Source of the DNA: an uncultured Clostridia bacterium
Lineage (GTDB): Bacteria; Bacillota; Clostridia; TANB77; CAG-508
DNA: 58,283 nucleotides
Reading direction: 5' to 3'
Assembly: GCA_948891265.1 (NCBI GenBank)
Contig: CAQUBD010000010.1
Span: 1-58,283 of the forward strand
In this document: piece by piece, positions 32,842-42,413 of the stretch
How positions within the stretch are numbered: the stretch's first letter is position 1
Layout of the letters: the number at the start of each line of letters is the position of its first letter
Position numbers and translations under genes: made by a program
Notes under the pieces: generated by a model
What the model saw: the letters and a program-made list of their open reading frames with translations, nothing else
What the model was told of the DNA's origin: nothing
Databases searched by the model: none

Positions 32842-33984
32842 ATGAGCGGAAAACATAGTAAAAATAATAAACAAAGAAGAATAGTAGAAGAGGAAGAAAT
32901 ACCTAGAGTATTTAGAAAAGATAATAATGAAAATAGAAGAACAGATAGAAAAAGTAAAAAGAAAAGAAATACAGGACTTAAAATTTTTTCAAGAATAGTA
33001 ATAACACTAGTAATAATTTTAGCAATACTATTAGCATCAATATTCTGGTTTGTAAATAACAAATTAGGAAAAATGCAAAAAGTAAAAATAAATGAGGCGG
33101 AATTAGGAATATCAAATCAAATTGATGAAAACTTATCAGGATACAGAAATATAGCAATATTTGGAGTAGATAGTAGGTCAGATGACTATGGAGTAGGAAA
33201 TAGAAGCGACTGTATAATGATTGCTAGTATAAATAATAAAACAAAAGAAATAAAATTAATATCTGTATATCGTGATACGTATGTACAAATAGAAGGTCAT
33301 GGATTAGATAAAATAACACATGCATATTCTTATGGAGAAGCACCACTTGCAATAAAAACACTTAACAAAAACTTAGACTTAAACATAAAAGAATTTGTAA
33401 CAGTTAACTTTGATTCAGTATCAGAAGCAGTAGACAAACTAGGAGGAGTACAATTATCAATAACGTCAGAAGAAACAAAATATATAAATGGATATATAGA
33501 TGAAGTTTCCAAAGTTACAGGAAAATCATCAAAACATATAACACAAGCAGGAACATATACAGTAGATGGAGTTCAAGCTGTTGCATATTCAAGAATTAGA
33601 TATACAGCAGGAGGGGATTATAAAAGAACAGAAAGAATGAGAACTGTTATAGAAGCAATGTTTTCAAAATTAAAAACAAGAAATCTTGCTCAAATAAATT
33701 CTTTTGCTGATAGTATTTTGCCACAAGTATATACAAATATTTCCTTAGGAGATATATTATCTTTAGCACCAGATATGGCTAAATATAAAGTTTCAAATAG
33801 TATAGGATGGCCTTATGATACAAAAGGTAAGACTATGGATAGATGGTATGGAATACCAGTTACATTAGAAAGTAATGTAATACAATTACATAAAGAGGCT
33901 TTTGGAGAAAATGATTATACTCCATCACAAAATGTAAAATCAATTAGTCAAAGCATTATAAATAAAACAGGATATACGAAATAA
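32842..33984 (+). CDS. LytR-CpsA-Psr (LCP) family phosphotransferase
   Basis: Membrane enzyme that transfers undecaprenyl-linked glycopolymers to peptidoglycan. A charged cytoplasmic N-terminus (about 1-45) precedes one membrane helix (IVITLVIILAILLASIFWFV). The LCP domain has IAIFGVDSRSDD, NRSDCIMIASIN, the Arg motif LISVYRDTYVQI, HAYSYGEAPLAIKTL and YSRIRYTAGGDYKRTERM. 380 aa is normal. Its location just before a polysaccharide operon suits attachment of that polymer to the wall. Own promoter and terminator. Confidence 0.94.
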   Translation: MSGKHSKNNKQRRIVEEEEIPRVFRKDNNENRRTDRKSKKKRNTGLKIFSRIVITLVIILAILLASIFWFVNNKLGKMQKVKINEAELGISNQIDENLSGYRNIAIFGVDSRSDDYGVGNRSDCIMIASINNKTKEIKLISVYRDTYVQIEGHGLDKITHAYSYGEAPLAIKTLNKNLDLNIKEFVTVNFDSVSEAVDKLGGVQLSITSEETKYINGYIDEVSKVTGKSSKHITQAGTYTVDGVQAVAYSRIRYTAGGDYKRTERMRTVIEAMFSKLKTRNLAQINSFADSILPQVYTNISLGDILSLAPDMAKYKVSNSIGWPYDTKGKTMDRWYGIPVTLESNVIQLHKEAFGENDYTPSQNVKSISQSIINKTGYTK

Positions 33985-33989
33985 TTAGT

Positions 33990-34032
33990 TTAAAATGTTG
34001 GTATATATTCAATTTTATATATCAACATTTTG
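33990..34032 (+). terminator. Terminator after the LCP gene
   Basis: AAAATGTTGGTATATA and TATATATCAACATTTT with a short loop, one G.T pair. Confidence 0.7.
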
Positions 34033-34109
34033 TAGTATATAATATATTATAACTTTTAATTAATATGAAATAAAAAGATACTATGACTTGAATATAGAGG
34101 AGTTTAAAA

Positions 34110-34607
34110 ATGAATTTAAAAATACAAAGAATAATTTTCGCAATTTTATCAATAATGACTTTTACAATGATTTTTATTTTTTCTAGTCAAAATGGAGAAA
34201 AATCTGGATCAACTAGTAGGGGATTTACAAGAAGAATAATAGAAATCTTGCAGATAGACAAACACATGGAAGGAGAAGAAAAAGAATTATTTATAGAGAA
34301 CTGTCAATATGTGGTTAGAAAATTAGCACATTTTACAATTTATACCATTTTAGGAATAAATATGATGTGATTTATTAATACATATAATATTAAAAGTAAA
34401 AATAAATTAATAGTTGTAGTGCTAGTTGGTGTTATGTATGCTATATCAGATGAATTACACCAAATGCTCTCAGGTGGCAGAACACCAGCAATTAAAGATG
34501 TTATTATAGATACAATAGGAGTATTATTTGGCGTTGGAATATTCAATATTTTTAAAGTTATGTTGATTTTTTATACAAAAAAGGTAAATATTAGTTGCAG
34601 AAATTGA
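34110..34607 (+). pseudogene. VanZ-family protein interrupted by an in-frame TGA
   Basis: Frames 34110-34370 and 34371-34607 are the same frame, separated only by TGA at 34368-34370 (codon 87). The joined 165-aa product fits VanZ-like proteins: four hydrophobic helices, FSSQNGEKSGSTS after helix 1, RKLAHFTIYTILG, and YAISDELHQMLSGGRTPAIKDVIID, the conserved VanZ segment. There is no CGG and no frame change, so this differs from the CGG shift genes. TGA is an ordinary stop elsewhere in the window (for example ftsH). Either a nonsense mutation or a read-through codon; I favour a pseudogene. Confidence 0.7.
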
Positions 34608-34695
34608 CGAAAAAGGGTTGATTTTATGTTGAAAAATATATATAATTTGTTTAGAATATTTATAAGAAAAATAATATATTTTGGGGGGATTGTAC

Positions 34696-35403
34696 ATGAA
34701 TACAAATATTGGCGAAAGCCAAGTTATTATAGATAAAAAAGTAATAGTACAACCAAATAGAAATGCAAGAGTTGATATAAAAAATATTAGATATAATTTT
34801 TGCAAGAGAGCATTAGATATTTTAGGTGGGCTAATTGGTGTGCTTGCTCTAATACCATTAACAGTTGCAATATATATAGCAAATCTTATATCAAAAGATA
34901 ATGGACCAGTATTCTATTCTCAAGAAAGAATAGGAAAAGATGGTAAATCTTTTAAATTTTATAAATATAGATCAATGGTAGTTAATGCTGATGAAAAACT
35001 AAAAAAATATTTAGAAGAAAATGAAGAGGCAAGAAAAGAATATAAGAAATATAAAAAATTAAAACATGACCCAAGGATAACTAAAGTTGGAGAATTTATT
35101 AGAAAAACAAGTATTGATGAATTTCCACAATTTATTAATGTATTAAAAGGAGATATGAGTTTAGTTGGGCCAAGACCATATTTACATAGAGAAATAGAAG
35201 ATATGGGAGAAAATTATAATACTATTATTTCTGTTAAACCAGGACTTACAGGATATTGGCAAGTAAATGGTAGAAGCGATAAAGATTTTAAAGAGAGAAC
35301 TGATATGGATGTTGCTTATGTTTATGATAGAACTTTGTGGATTGATATAAAATTTTTGATAAAGACAGGATTGAAAATATTTGAAAAAGAAGGAGCAATG
35401 TAG
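34696..35403 (+). CDS. Polyprenyl-phosphate sugar-1-phosphate transferase (WcaJ/EpsL type)
   Basis: Initiates polysaccharide repeat-unit synthesis by moving a sugar phosphate to undecaprenyl phosphate. ATG 34696 with RBS GGGGGGA. The 235-aa short form has one membrane helix (residues about 38-62), then the conserved KRALDILGG start, SQERIGKDGKSFKFYKYRSM, KTSIDEFPQFINVLKGDMS and LVGPRP, PGLTGYWQVNGRSD. Ends 2 nt before the next glycosyltransferase; first gene of the capsule operon (34.7-47.2 kb). Confidence 0.95.
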   Translation: MNTNIGESQVIIDKKVIVQPNRNARVDIKNIRYNFCKRALDILGGLIGVLALIPLTVAIYIANLISKDNGPVFYSQERIGKDGKSFKFYKYRSMVVNADEKLKKYLEENEEARKEYKKYKKLKHDPRITKVGEFIRKTSIDEFPQFINVLKGDMSLVGPRPYLHREIEDMGENYNTIISVKPGLTGYWQVNGRSDKDFKERTDMDVAYVYDRTLWIDIKFLIKTGLKIFEKEGAM

Positions 35404-35405
35404 TA

Positions 35406-36563
35406 ATGCAAAAGGATATATTTATAATTGGTTCAAAGGGGATACCAGCAAAGTATGGTGGATTTGAAACTTTTGTGGAAAATTTAACATTAAAAAAAGT
35501 AAATGAAGAAATAAAATACCATGTAGCATGTATGGGAAAAGAAAGAAATCAGTTTGAATACAATAATGCAAGATGTTTTACTGTAAAAGTTCCTAATATA
35601 GGTCCAGCTAAAGCAGTATATTATGATATAGTAGCATTAAAAGAATCAATAAAGTACATAAAGAAAAATAACATAAAAAATGCTATTATATATATATTAG
35701 CTTGTAGAATAGGACCTTTTATTGGGCATTATAAAAAGCAACTGAAAAAATTAGGAGTAACACTATATGTTAATCCTGATGGCCATGAATGGAAAAGAGA
35801 AAAATGGAATAAGCTTATTAAAAAATATTGGAAAATTTCAGAAAAATTAATGGTAAAACATGCAGATTTATTAATTTGTGATTCTTTAAATATCGAAAAA
35901 TACATAAAAGAAGATTACAAAAAATACAATCCAAAAACAACTTTTATAGCTTATGGTTCGGAAACAAAGAGAAGTACATTAGAAGATAACGATGAGAAAC
36001 TACTAAAATGGTATAATGAAAAAAATGTAAAAGCTAATGAATACTATTTGATCGTGGGAAGATTTGTTCCAGAAAACAATTATGCAACAATGATTAAAGA
36101 GTTTATGAAAGCAGAAACATCTAAAAGTTTAGTTATAATAACAAATGTTGAAAAAAATAAATTTTACAATAAATTACAAGAAGAACTTAATTTTGAAGAT
36201 GATGAAAGAATTAGATTTGTTGGAACTGTATATGACAGCGAATTATTAAAGAAGATAAGAGAAAATGCATATGGATATTTGCATGGACATGAAGTTGGAG
36301 GAACAAATCCTTCTTTATTAGAGGCGCTAGCTTCAACAAAGTTGAATTTATTATTGGATGTAGGTTTCAACAAAGAAGTAGGACAAGATGGGGCTTTATA
36401 TTGGAACAAAGATGATAAAAATTTAGCTAATTTGATAAATGAATGTGATGTAATTACTTATGAAAAGATATTAGATTTGTCAAAAAAAGCTAGAGAAAGA
36501 ATTAATAAAGAATATAGCTGGACAACAATTGTTAGTAAATATGAAAAAATATTTAAAGGATAA
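35406..36563 (+). CDS. DUF1972/GT4 glycosyltransferase (rhamnosyltransferase-like)
   Basis: Begins IFIIGSKGIPAKYGGFETFVE, the marker of the DUF1972 N-terminal domain found in Cps2T-type beta-1,4-rhamnosyltransferases, the usual second sugar transferase of such operons. The C-terminal GT4 half includes YLIVGRFVPENN and the donor site GYLHGHEVGGTNPSLLEA. 385 aa. Starts 2 nt after the initiating transferase stop. Confidence 0.9.
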   Translation: MQKDIFIIGSKGIPAKYGGFETFVENLTLKKVNEEIKYHVACMGKERNQFEYNNARCFTVKVPNIGPAKAVYYDIVALKESIKYIKKNNIKNAIIYILACRIGPFIGHYKKQLKKLGVTLYVNPDGHEWKREKWNKLIKKYWKISEKLMVKHADLLICDSLNIEKYIKEDYKKYNPKTTFIAYGSETKRSTLEDNDEKLLKWYNEKNVKANEYYLIVGRFVPENNYATMIKEFMKAETSKSLVIITNVEKNKFYNKLQEELNFEDDERIRFVGTVYDSELLKKIRENAYGYLHGHEVGGTNPSLLEALASTKLNLLLDVGFNKEVGQDGALYWNKDDKNLANLINECDVITYEKILDLSKKARERINKEYSWTTIVSKYEKIFKG

Positions 36564-36569
36564 AGGAAG

Positions 36570-37931
36570 ATGAGAATATTACATTATTTTTTAGGATTTC
36601 CACCATATAGAACAGGTGGTTTAACTAAATTTGTATATGATTTAATGTGTGGACAAAAAGATAATGGAGATGAAGTAATTGCTTTATGGCCAGGAAAGAT
36701 AAATTTTTTTAATAATGATAAGATTAAAATTAGGAAAAAGAAAAATATAAATGGTATAGTAAATTTTGAAATTATCAATCCACTACCAATATCTTTAGAT
36801 GAGGGTATAATTGATATTTTAGAATATACAAAAAAATGTGATAAAGAAAAATATCTAAAATATCTAAAAAAAATAAAGCCAGATGTTATACATATTCATA
36901 CATTGATGGGATTGCATAAAGAATTTATAGAAGCTGCTATGGAAAATAATATAAAAATTATTTTTACAGCACATGATTATTTTGGGATATGTCCTAAAGT
37001 TACACTATATAATAATGGGGAAACTTGTGTTGATGATTGTAATTGTAAAAAATGTATACAATGCAATTATTCAGCACTATCACTAAATAAAATCAAAATA
37101 CTGCAATCTCCAATTTATAGATTATTAAAAAATTTCAAACTTGTTAAAGCTTTAAGAAAAAAGCATAGAAAAAAATTTTTTAAAAATGAAGAAACAGGAT
37201 TAAAAGAAGAATATGATAAAAATTATAATGAAATTTGTATAAAAGAAAAAGAATACCAAGATTTAAGAAAATATTATATAGAAATGCTTGAGAAAATAGA
37301 TATGATTCATTTTAATTCAAATCTTACAAAAGAAATATATTTGAAATATATAAAACCTAAAAAATATGAAGTAGTATCAATAACTCATAAAGATATTTCG
37401 GATAATAGAAATAATAAATATATAAAAAGCAATAAGATTAGATTCACTTTTTTAGCATCAACAAAACCATATAAAGGTTTCTATTTATTAAAAGATGTAT
37501 TAGATGAAATATATAAAGAGAAAAAGGATGATTTTGAATTAAATGTATATGGAAATGTAACAGATAAATCTAAATATATGATTATTCATGAAAATGGTTT
37601 TAATCAAAATGATTTGCCGGAAATCTTTTCAAAAACAGATATATTAGTAGCACCAAGTTTGTGGTATGAAACATTTGGATTTACTGTATTAGAAGCATTA
37701 AGTTATGGAGTGCCTGTAATTATAAGTGCAAATGTAGGAGCTAAAGATATTGTGGGAGATTTTGGGATTATAGTAAAAACAAATAATAAAAAAGATTTAA
37801 AAGAAAAGATAGAAAATTTAGATAAAGATAAAATTATGAAAATGAAAAATAAGATACAAAAAGATTTTACAATAAAAACTTGGAATGAATTTTGTAAAGA
37901 GATAGAAAATTTATATAAGGAGATAAAATGA
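36570..37931 (+). CDS. GT4 glycosyltransferase, 453 aa
   Basis: GT-B fold. N-terminal domain starts ILHYFLGFPPYRTGGLTKFV with a Gly-rich acceptor loop; IHIHTLMGLHKEF and FTAHDYFGICPK follow. Residues about 140-170 hold a Cys-rich insertion (CVDDCNCKKCIQC), known in some GT4 enzymes of uncertain role. The C-terminal donor domain has APSLWYETFGFTVLEALSYG with the EX7E motif. The end overlaps the next gene by 4 nt. Confidence 0.88.
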   Translation: MRILHYFLGFPPYRTGGLTKFVYDLMCGQKDNGDEVIALWPGKINFFNNDKIKIRKKKNINGIVNFEIINPLPISLDEGIIDILEYTKKCDKEKYLKYLKKIKPDVIHIHTLMGLHKEFIEAAMENNIKIIFTAHDYFGICPKVTLYNNGETCVDDCNCKKCIQCNYSALSLNKIKILQSPIYRLLKNFKLVKALRKKHRKKFFKNEETGLKEEYDKNYNEICIKEKEYQDLRKYYIEMLEKIDMIHFNSNLTKEIYLKYIKPKKYEVVSITHKDISDNRNNKYIKSNKIRFTFLASTKPYKGFYLLKDVLDEIYKEKKDDFELNVYGNVTDKSKYMIIHENGFNQNDLPEIFSKTDILVAPSLWYETFGFTVLEALSYGVPVIISANVGAKDIVGDFGIIVKTNNKKDLKEKIENLDKDKIMKMKNKIQKDFTIKTWNEFCKEIENLYKEIK

Positions 37932-38617
37932 AATTAATTAATAAAATTGCTAAAATTGCTGGAAAAGAAAATTTCGAAATAGATGAAAAGATTGAAATTT
38001 CATATGTGATTAGAATTTGTTTAAAATATGGAATGATGAAAATTAGAGGAATTTATAAATCTATTGGAAAAAAATATATATCATCCAACATTTATATTGG
38101 AAAAAGAGTAAAATTAATTTCTAGAAAAAATTTAAAAATAGGGGAAAAAACTAAAATTCATAACAATGTAAAAATTGATGCGTTATCTACAAGTGGCGTG
38201 AATATTGGAAAAGGTGTAGTAATCGGAGAAAATACAAAAATAGAATGTACAGGAAGTTTACAAAGAATTGGCAAGGGAGTAAGTATAGGAGATAGAACAT
38301 CTTTTGCAAATGACTGCTTTTTTGGCGCAGCTGGAGGAATAGATATAGGAGAAGATGTAATAGCTGGACAATATATTAGATTCCATTCAGAAAATCATAA
38401 ATATGAAGATAAAAATAGATTGATTAAGGAACAAGGAGTTACACATAAAGGAATAAAAATAGGTAATAATTGTTGGATAGGTTCGGGAGCAGTTTTTTTA
38501 GATGGAGCTGAAATAGGAAATGGATGTGTTGTTGCAGCAAATGCAGTTGTTTTAAATAAGTTCCCTGACAATGTTGTGATAGGTGGAATGCCCGCAAAAA
38601 TAATTAAGGAGATATAA
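37928..38617 (+). CDS. Hexapeptide-repeat acyltransferase
   Basis: 229-aa left-handed beta-helix enzyme; hexapeptide turns run from about residue 65 to 220 (IGKRVKLI, IGEKTKI, IGKGVVIGENTKIE, IGNNCWIGSGAVFLDGAEIGNG). The catalytic-type His (HSENH) precedes a loop, as in WbbJ-like O-acetyltransferases. Probably acetylates a sugar of the polymer. ATGA overlap with the upstream gene. Confidence 0.88.
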   Translation: MKLINKIAKIAGKENFEIDEKIEISYVIRICLKYGMMKIRGIYKSIGKKYISSNIYIGKRVKLISRKNLKIGEKTKIHNNVKIDALSTSGVNIGKGVVIGENTKIECTGSLQRIGKGVSIGDRTSFANDCFFGAAGGIDIGEDVIAGQYIRFHSENHKYEDKNRLIKEQGVTHKGIKIGNNCWIGSGAVFLDGAEIGNGCVVAANAVVLNKFPDNVVIGGMPAKIIKEI

Positions 38618-38619
38618 AA

Positions 38620-39573
38620 ATGAAAATAAGTATAATTGTACCTGTTTATAATGTTGAAAAAGAATTACCAAGATGCATTGAGTCATTACTTAGACAAACA
38701 TATAAAGATATAGAAATAATATTAGTTGATGATGGAAGTACTGATGAATCTCCATGTATATGTGAGAATTATGCAAAGAAATATTTAAATATTAAAGTTA
38801 TACATAAAGAAAATGGAGGTTTATCATCAGCTAGAAATTGTGGGATAAATAATTCAAATGGAAAATATTTGTTATTTGTAGATTCAGATGATTATATAAA
38901 TGATGAAACATGTGAAAGATTCCTTAAAGCTATAGAAAAAGAAGACGTTGATGTAGTTGTAGGAGAAGCAAGAGAAACTAGAAATGATAAGATTGTACTA
39001 TATAAGCATGACGCATTTCAAGATGATAAGGTGTATAATGGAAATGAATACATAAATATTGCAATAAAAAATAATGAGTTTTACGCTCCTGCTTGGCTTA
39101 ACTTTTATAAAAAAGAATTTTTAGTGAATAATGATTTATTCTTTAAAGAAGGAATATTGCATGAAGATATGCAATATTTACCTAGAGTATTTTTAAATGC
39201 AAAGAAAGTGAAAACAATATCTTACATTTTTTATGAATATATTATAAGGGAAAATTCTATAACTACAAACAAAAACTATAAAAAGAATATAGAAGATATA
39301 TTTGAAATATATAGTGAATGGTATGATATGTTTAAAAACATAGAAGATAAAGAAACTAAAAAAATGCTAAATTGCGTATTATCAAAGTATTTTATTGCAT
39401 CTTGTAGAATGTTCTCTATATATCAAGATATTTATCCTAAAAATATAGATAAAAAATTTCTTATATGTAATACACTTAATTTCAAAGAATTACTAAAAAC
39501 AATGTTTTTTTTATGTTCAAGAAAATTATACATAGGAGTTAAAAATGATAGAAATAGAAAAAATAAAAAATAA
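38620..39573 (+). CDS. GT2 glycosyltransferase, 317 aa
   Basis: GT-A fold starting ISIIVPVYNVEKELPRCIES, with DDGSTDESP and the metal-binding LFVDSDDYI. FYAPAWLNFYKKEF and ILHEDMQYLPRVF mark the acceptor side. Soluble C-terminus without membrane helices. Overlaps the polymerase gene by 29 nt. Confidence 0.93.
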   Translation: MKISIIVPVYNVEKELPRCIESLLRQTYKDIEIILVDDGSTDESPCICENYAKKYLNIKVIHKENGGLSSARNCGINNSNGKYLLFVDSDDYINDETCERFLKAIEKEDVDVVVGEARETRNDKIVLYKHDAFQDDKVYNGNEYINIAIKNNEFYAPAWLNFYKKEFLVNNDLFFKEGILHEDMQYLPRVFLNAKKVKTISYIFYEYIIRENSITTNKNYKKNIEDIFEIYSEWYDMFKNIEDKETKKMLNCVLSKYFIASCRMFSIYQDIYPKNIDKKFLICNTLNFKELLKTMFFLCSRKLYIGVKNDRNRKNKK

Positions 39574-40645
39574 AAAGGAAAGTATTTTTTTTATAGCATG
39601 GATAATGATGCTGATACATATATGTATTGCAAATTCAAGTTATTCAAGCTATTCAATAAAATATATATCATATATTTCTTTTGCCATTATAATTTTAAAA
39701 ATATTTATTACCAAGTACAATATAAAAGAAATTATTATATCATTAGTCATATTAATAGTTTCAATAATATCAGAATATAAAACATCTGATATGAGAATTG
39801 TTTGGTTTGCCTTATTTTTGATTGGATCGAAAAATATCGAATTTAAAAGTATAGTTAAAAATTCTTTATATACAATTATATTATGTTGTAGTACTTTTAT
39901 TATTATGTCACTTTTGGGACTATCAAATATATCAAGTATTAATGATGTTAAAGGACTGCGTTTTAGTTTTGGACTAGGACATCCTAATATGGCATCTGCA
40001 TATTATTGTATTATTACAAGTTTAATATGCTATTTAAAAAAAGATAAAATAAAAATATGGAATATAATAGTTTTATTTATATCAGGAATAACAGTTTTTT
40101 TATTGACAAAATGCACAACAGGATTAATATTAAGTTCTTTTTATTTGTTTTTATTTTTGTTATTAAAGTTAGATGTTTTAAAAATTAAAAGTATACAATA
40201 TTCTATTTTTATATTTTTACTTTTGCTAGTTGCTTTTTTTTCAATTGCACCTATAGTATATAATAATAATTTTGCTTATGTAGATTCTTTATTGACAGGG
40301 AGAATTTCGCAAGCAAATTATTATATAAATAAATATGGTATAAATTTGTTTGGAAGCAATGTTTTTAGTGATCTAAATAGTCCAACTACAAATAATATAT
40401 TGGATAATGGTTATATTAGAATACTTGTAGTAAATGGATTAAGTAGTTATATATTTATTTTATTTAATTACATATATATTTTAAAAAAATGTTTAAAAAA
40501 TGAAAATTATAATTTATTTATTCTAATTGCATTTTTTATTATATATATGTGTGTAGAAAATGTTTCAACATATATTTTTATGAATGTTACATTTTTATTG
40601 TTCAAAACAATTATTTTTAAGGAGAATCAAAATGAGTATACCTAA
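39545..40645 (+). CDS. wzy: O-antigen/capsule polymerase (Wzy-like)
   Basis: 366-aa membrane protein with about ten to eleven hydrophobic helices and a larger outside loop near residues 265-310 (NYYINKYGINLFG). Wzy proteins share little sequence; the assignment rests on topology, size and location between glycosyltransferases and the flippase. ATG 39545 with RBS TAGGAG; it overlaps both neighbours. Codon use is even more AT-rich than average. Confidence 0.78.
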   Translation: MIEIEKIKNKKESIFFIAWIMMLIHICIANSSYSSYSIKYISYISFAIIILKIFITKYNIKEIIISLVILIVSIISEYKTSDMRIVWFALFLIGSKNIEFKSIVKNSLYTIILCCSTFIIMSLLGLSNISSINDVKGLRFSFGLGHPNMASAYYCIITSLICYLKKDKIKIWNIIVLFISGITVFLLTKCTTGLILSSFYLFLFLLLKLDVLKIKSIQYSIFIFLLLLVAFFSIAPIVYNNNFAYVDSLLTGRISQANYYINKYGINLFGSNVFSDLNSPTTNNILDNGYIRILVVNGLSSYIFILFNYIYILKKCLKNENYNLFILIAFFIIYMCVENVSTYIFMNVTFLLFKTIIFKENQNEYT

Positions 40646-41402
40646 AATAATACATTATTGTTGGTTCGGAAATAATGAATTAACACAAAGTGCATTAGAT
40701 TGTATAAATAGTTGGAAGAAGTATTGCCCAGATTATACTATTATTAGATGGGATGAAACAAATTTTGATGTAAATAAGTATGTGTTTACAAAAGAAGCAT
40801 ATGAAATGAAAAAGTGGGCTTTTGTTTCTGATGTAGCAAGACTTGATATTATATATAATAATGGAGGAATATATCTTGATACTGATGTAGAACTGATAAG
40901 AAATATAGATTCATTACTAAAAGATGAATTGTTTATAGGATTTGAAAATAAAGAATATGTCGCTAATGGATTAGGATTTGGGGCCGTAAAAGGAAATGAA
41001 ATAATTAAACAAAATTTGGATGCATATAATAATATTTCATTTAAATATTGTGATAATATAAGCAAAATTGCTTGCCCAATAATAACTTCTGAAATTTTAG
41101 TTAAAAATGGTTTTGTAATGAATGGTAAGTTGCAAACTAAGAATAAATGTACTATATATCCAGTAGATTACTTTTGCCCAATGAACTATGATACTGGTAA
41201 AATAACAATAACCCCAAATACTTATTCAATTCACCATTATACAGCTTCATGGAAAACAAAATATGAATTATTAATGTATCAATTTGAAAAAAATTTTAAT
41301 AAGTTTTTTATTAAAATGTTAGGAGAGAAAAAAGGTAAATCTGTTTCGCATAAACTTTCAAAAATTATTTGTATAATAGTAAAACCTTTTATTGGCAAAT
41401 AA
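40632..41402 (+). CDS. GT32-like DXD sugar transferase
   Basis: ATG 40632 with RBS AAGGAGAATC. 256 aa, starts IPKIIHYCWFGNNEL, then KWAFVSDVARLDIIYNNGG and YLDTDVEL, whose DxD binds the metal-nucleotide sugar. HHYTASW near the end is also conserved in this group of capsular glycosyltransferases. Overlaps wzy by 14 nt. Confidence 0.92.
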   Translation: MSIPKIIHYCWFGNNELTQSALDCINSWKKYCPDYTIIRWDETNFDVNKYVFTKEAYEMKKWAFVSDVARLDIIYNNGGIYLDTDVELIRNIDSLLKDELFIGFENKEYVANGLGFGAVKGNEIIKQNLDAYNNISFKYCDNISKIACPIITSEILVKNGFVMNGKLQTKNKCTIYPVDYFCPMNYDTGKITITPNTYSIHHYTASWKTKYELLMYQFEKNFNKFFIKMLGEKKGKSVSHKLSKIICIIVKPFIGK

Positions 41403-41470
41403 GAAAATCTAAATATATTTATATATAGCTATGTAAGCATAAAAATTAATATTAGGAAGTGAATTAGTTA

Positions 41471-42409
41471 ATGAATGAATTAGTAAGCGTTGTAATAACT
41501 ACATATAATAGGATAAATGAACTAAGGAGAGCTATAAAAAGTGTCATACAACAATCATACAAAAATATTGAAATAATTGTTGTAGATGATAATGTAGACA
41601 ATTCTATTTCAAAACAAGTAAAATCAATTATTGAAGAGTTCAATGATGAAAGAATTGTTTTGAAAAGAAATGAAAAAAATTTAGGAGGAGCATTATCTAG
41701 AAATGTTGGAATTCAGGCAGCAAAGGGGAACTATATAGCCTTTTTAGATGATGATGATGAATATTTGCCTACAAAAGTAGAAAAGCAACTAAAATTATTT
41801 AAAGAATCTAATGACAATAAATTAGCTTTAGTTTACTGTTATTGTAATGCAGTACTTAATGGTAAAGTTATTAGAAAATATAACTATGACTATGTAGGAA
41901 ATTGTTTATATAATGCAATGCGTATATGTATTGCTGCTACATCTCAATGGATGTGCAAGAAAGAGTGTCTTATAGATGTTGGAATGTTCTCTGATGTTCC
42001 ATGTAAACAGGATTCTACAGTAATCATAAAGCTACTCGCTAAGGGGTATAATGTTGATCGTGTTCCTGAAACATTGTCATTATATCATGAAGAAAATATT
42101 CCTAGAATTAGCAGTAAGAATCCTCAAAAAAGAATTAAAGGTGAAAATTTATTATTAGACTTGTGCAGAAAAAATTATGATAAGATTGATGAAATTCAAC
42201 GAAAAGAAGTAGAGTATTGCTTTTCATGTACATTAGTTTACTATTATTATGAAATTGGAGATTACGAAAATTACAGAAAAAATATAAATAATATAATTAA
42301 AACTCATTCATTATCTATGAAAACAATGAAAGTTCACTATTATATGTTAAAGAAAAGAATAAAGAAACTATTTGTAAATTTGCATAATATTATTAAGGAC
42401 AAGAGGTGA
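41471..42409 (+). CDS. GT2 glycosyltransferase, 312 aa
   Basis: GT-A enzyme with SVVITTYNRINELRRAI, VVDDNVDN and FLDDDDEYLP as the nucleotide-sugar and metal motifs, and KQDSTVIIKLLAKG further on. A 68-nt gap precedes it, and the RBS is AGGAAGTG. Soluble protein. Stops 4 nt before wzx. Confidence 0.92.
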   Translation: MNELVSVVITTYNRINELRRAIKSVIQQSYKNIEIIVVDDNVDNSISKQVKSIIEEFNDERIVLKRNEKNLGGALSRNVGIQAAKGNYIAFLDDDDEYLPTKVEKQLKLFKESNDNKLALVYCYCNAVLNGKVIRKYNYDYVGNCLYNAMRICIAATSQWMCKKECLIDVGMFSDVPCKQDSTVIIKLLAKGYNVDRVPETLSLYHEENIPRISSKNPQKRIKGENLLLDLCRKNYDKIDEIQRKEVEYCFSCTLVYYYYEIGDYENYRKNINNIIKTHSLSMKTMKVHYYMLKKRIKKLFVNLHNIIKDKR

Positions 42410-42413
42410 TATT

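Noticed and set aside
34110..34607. Reassignment of TGA to a sense codon
   Set aside because: TGA ends several intact genes here (SCIFF, CapA, ftsH), and only the VanZ gene has it internally.
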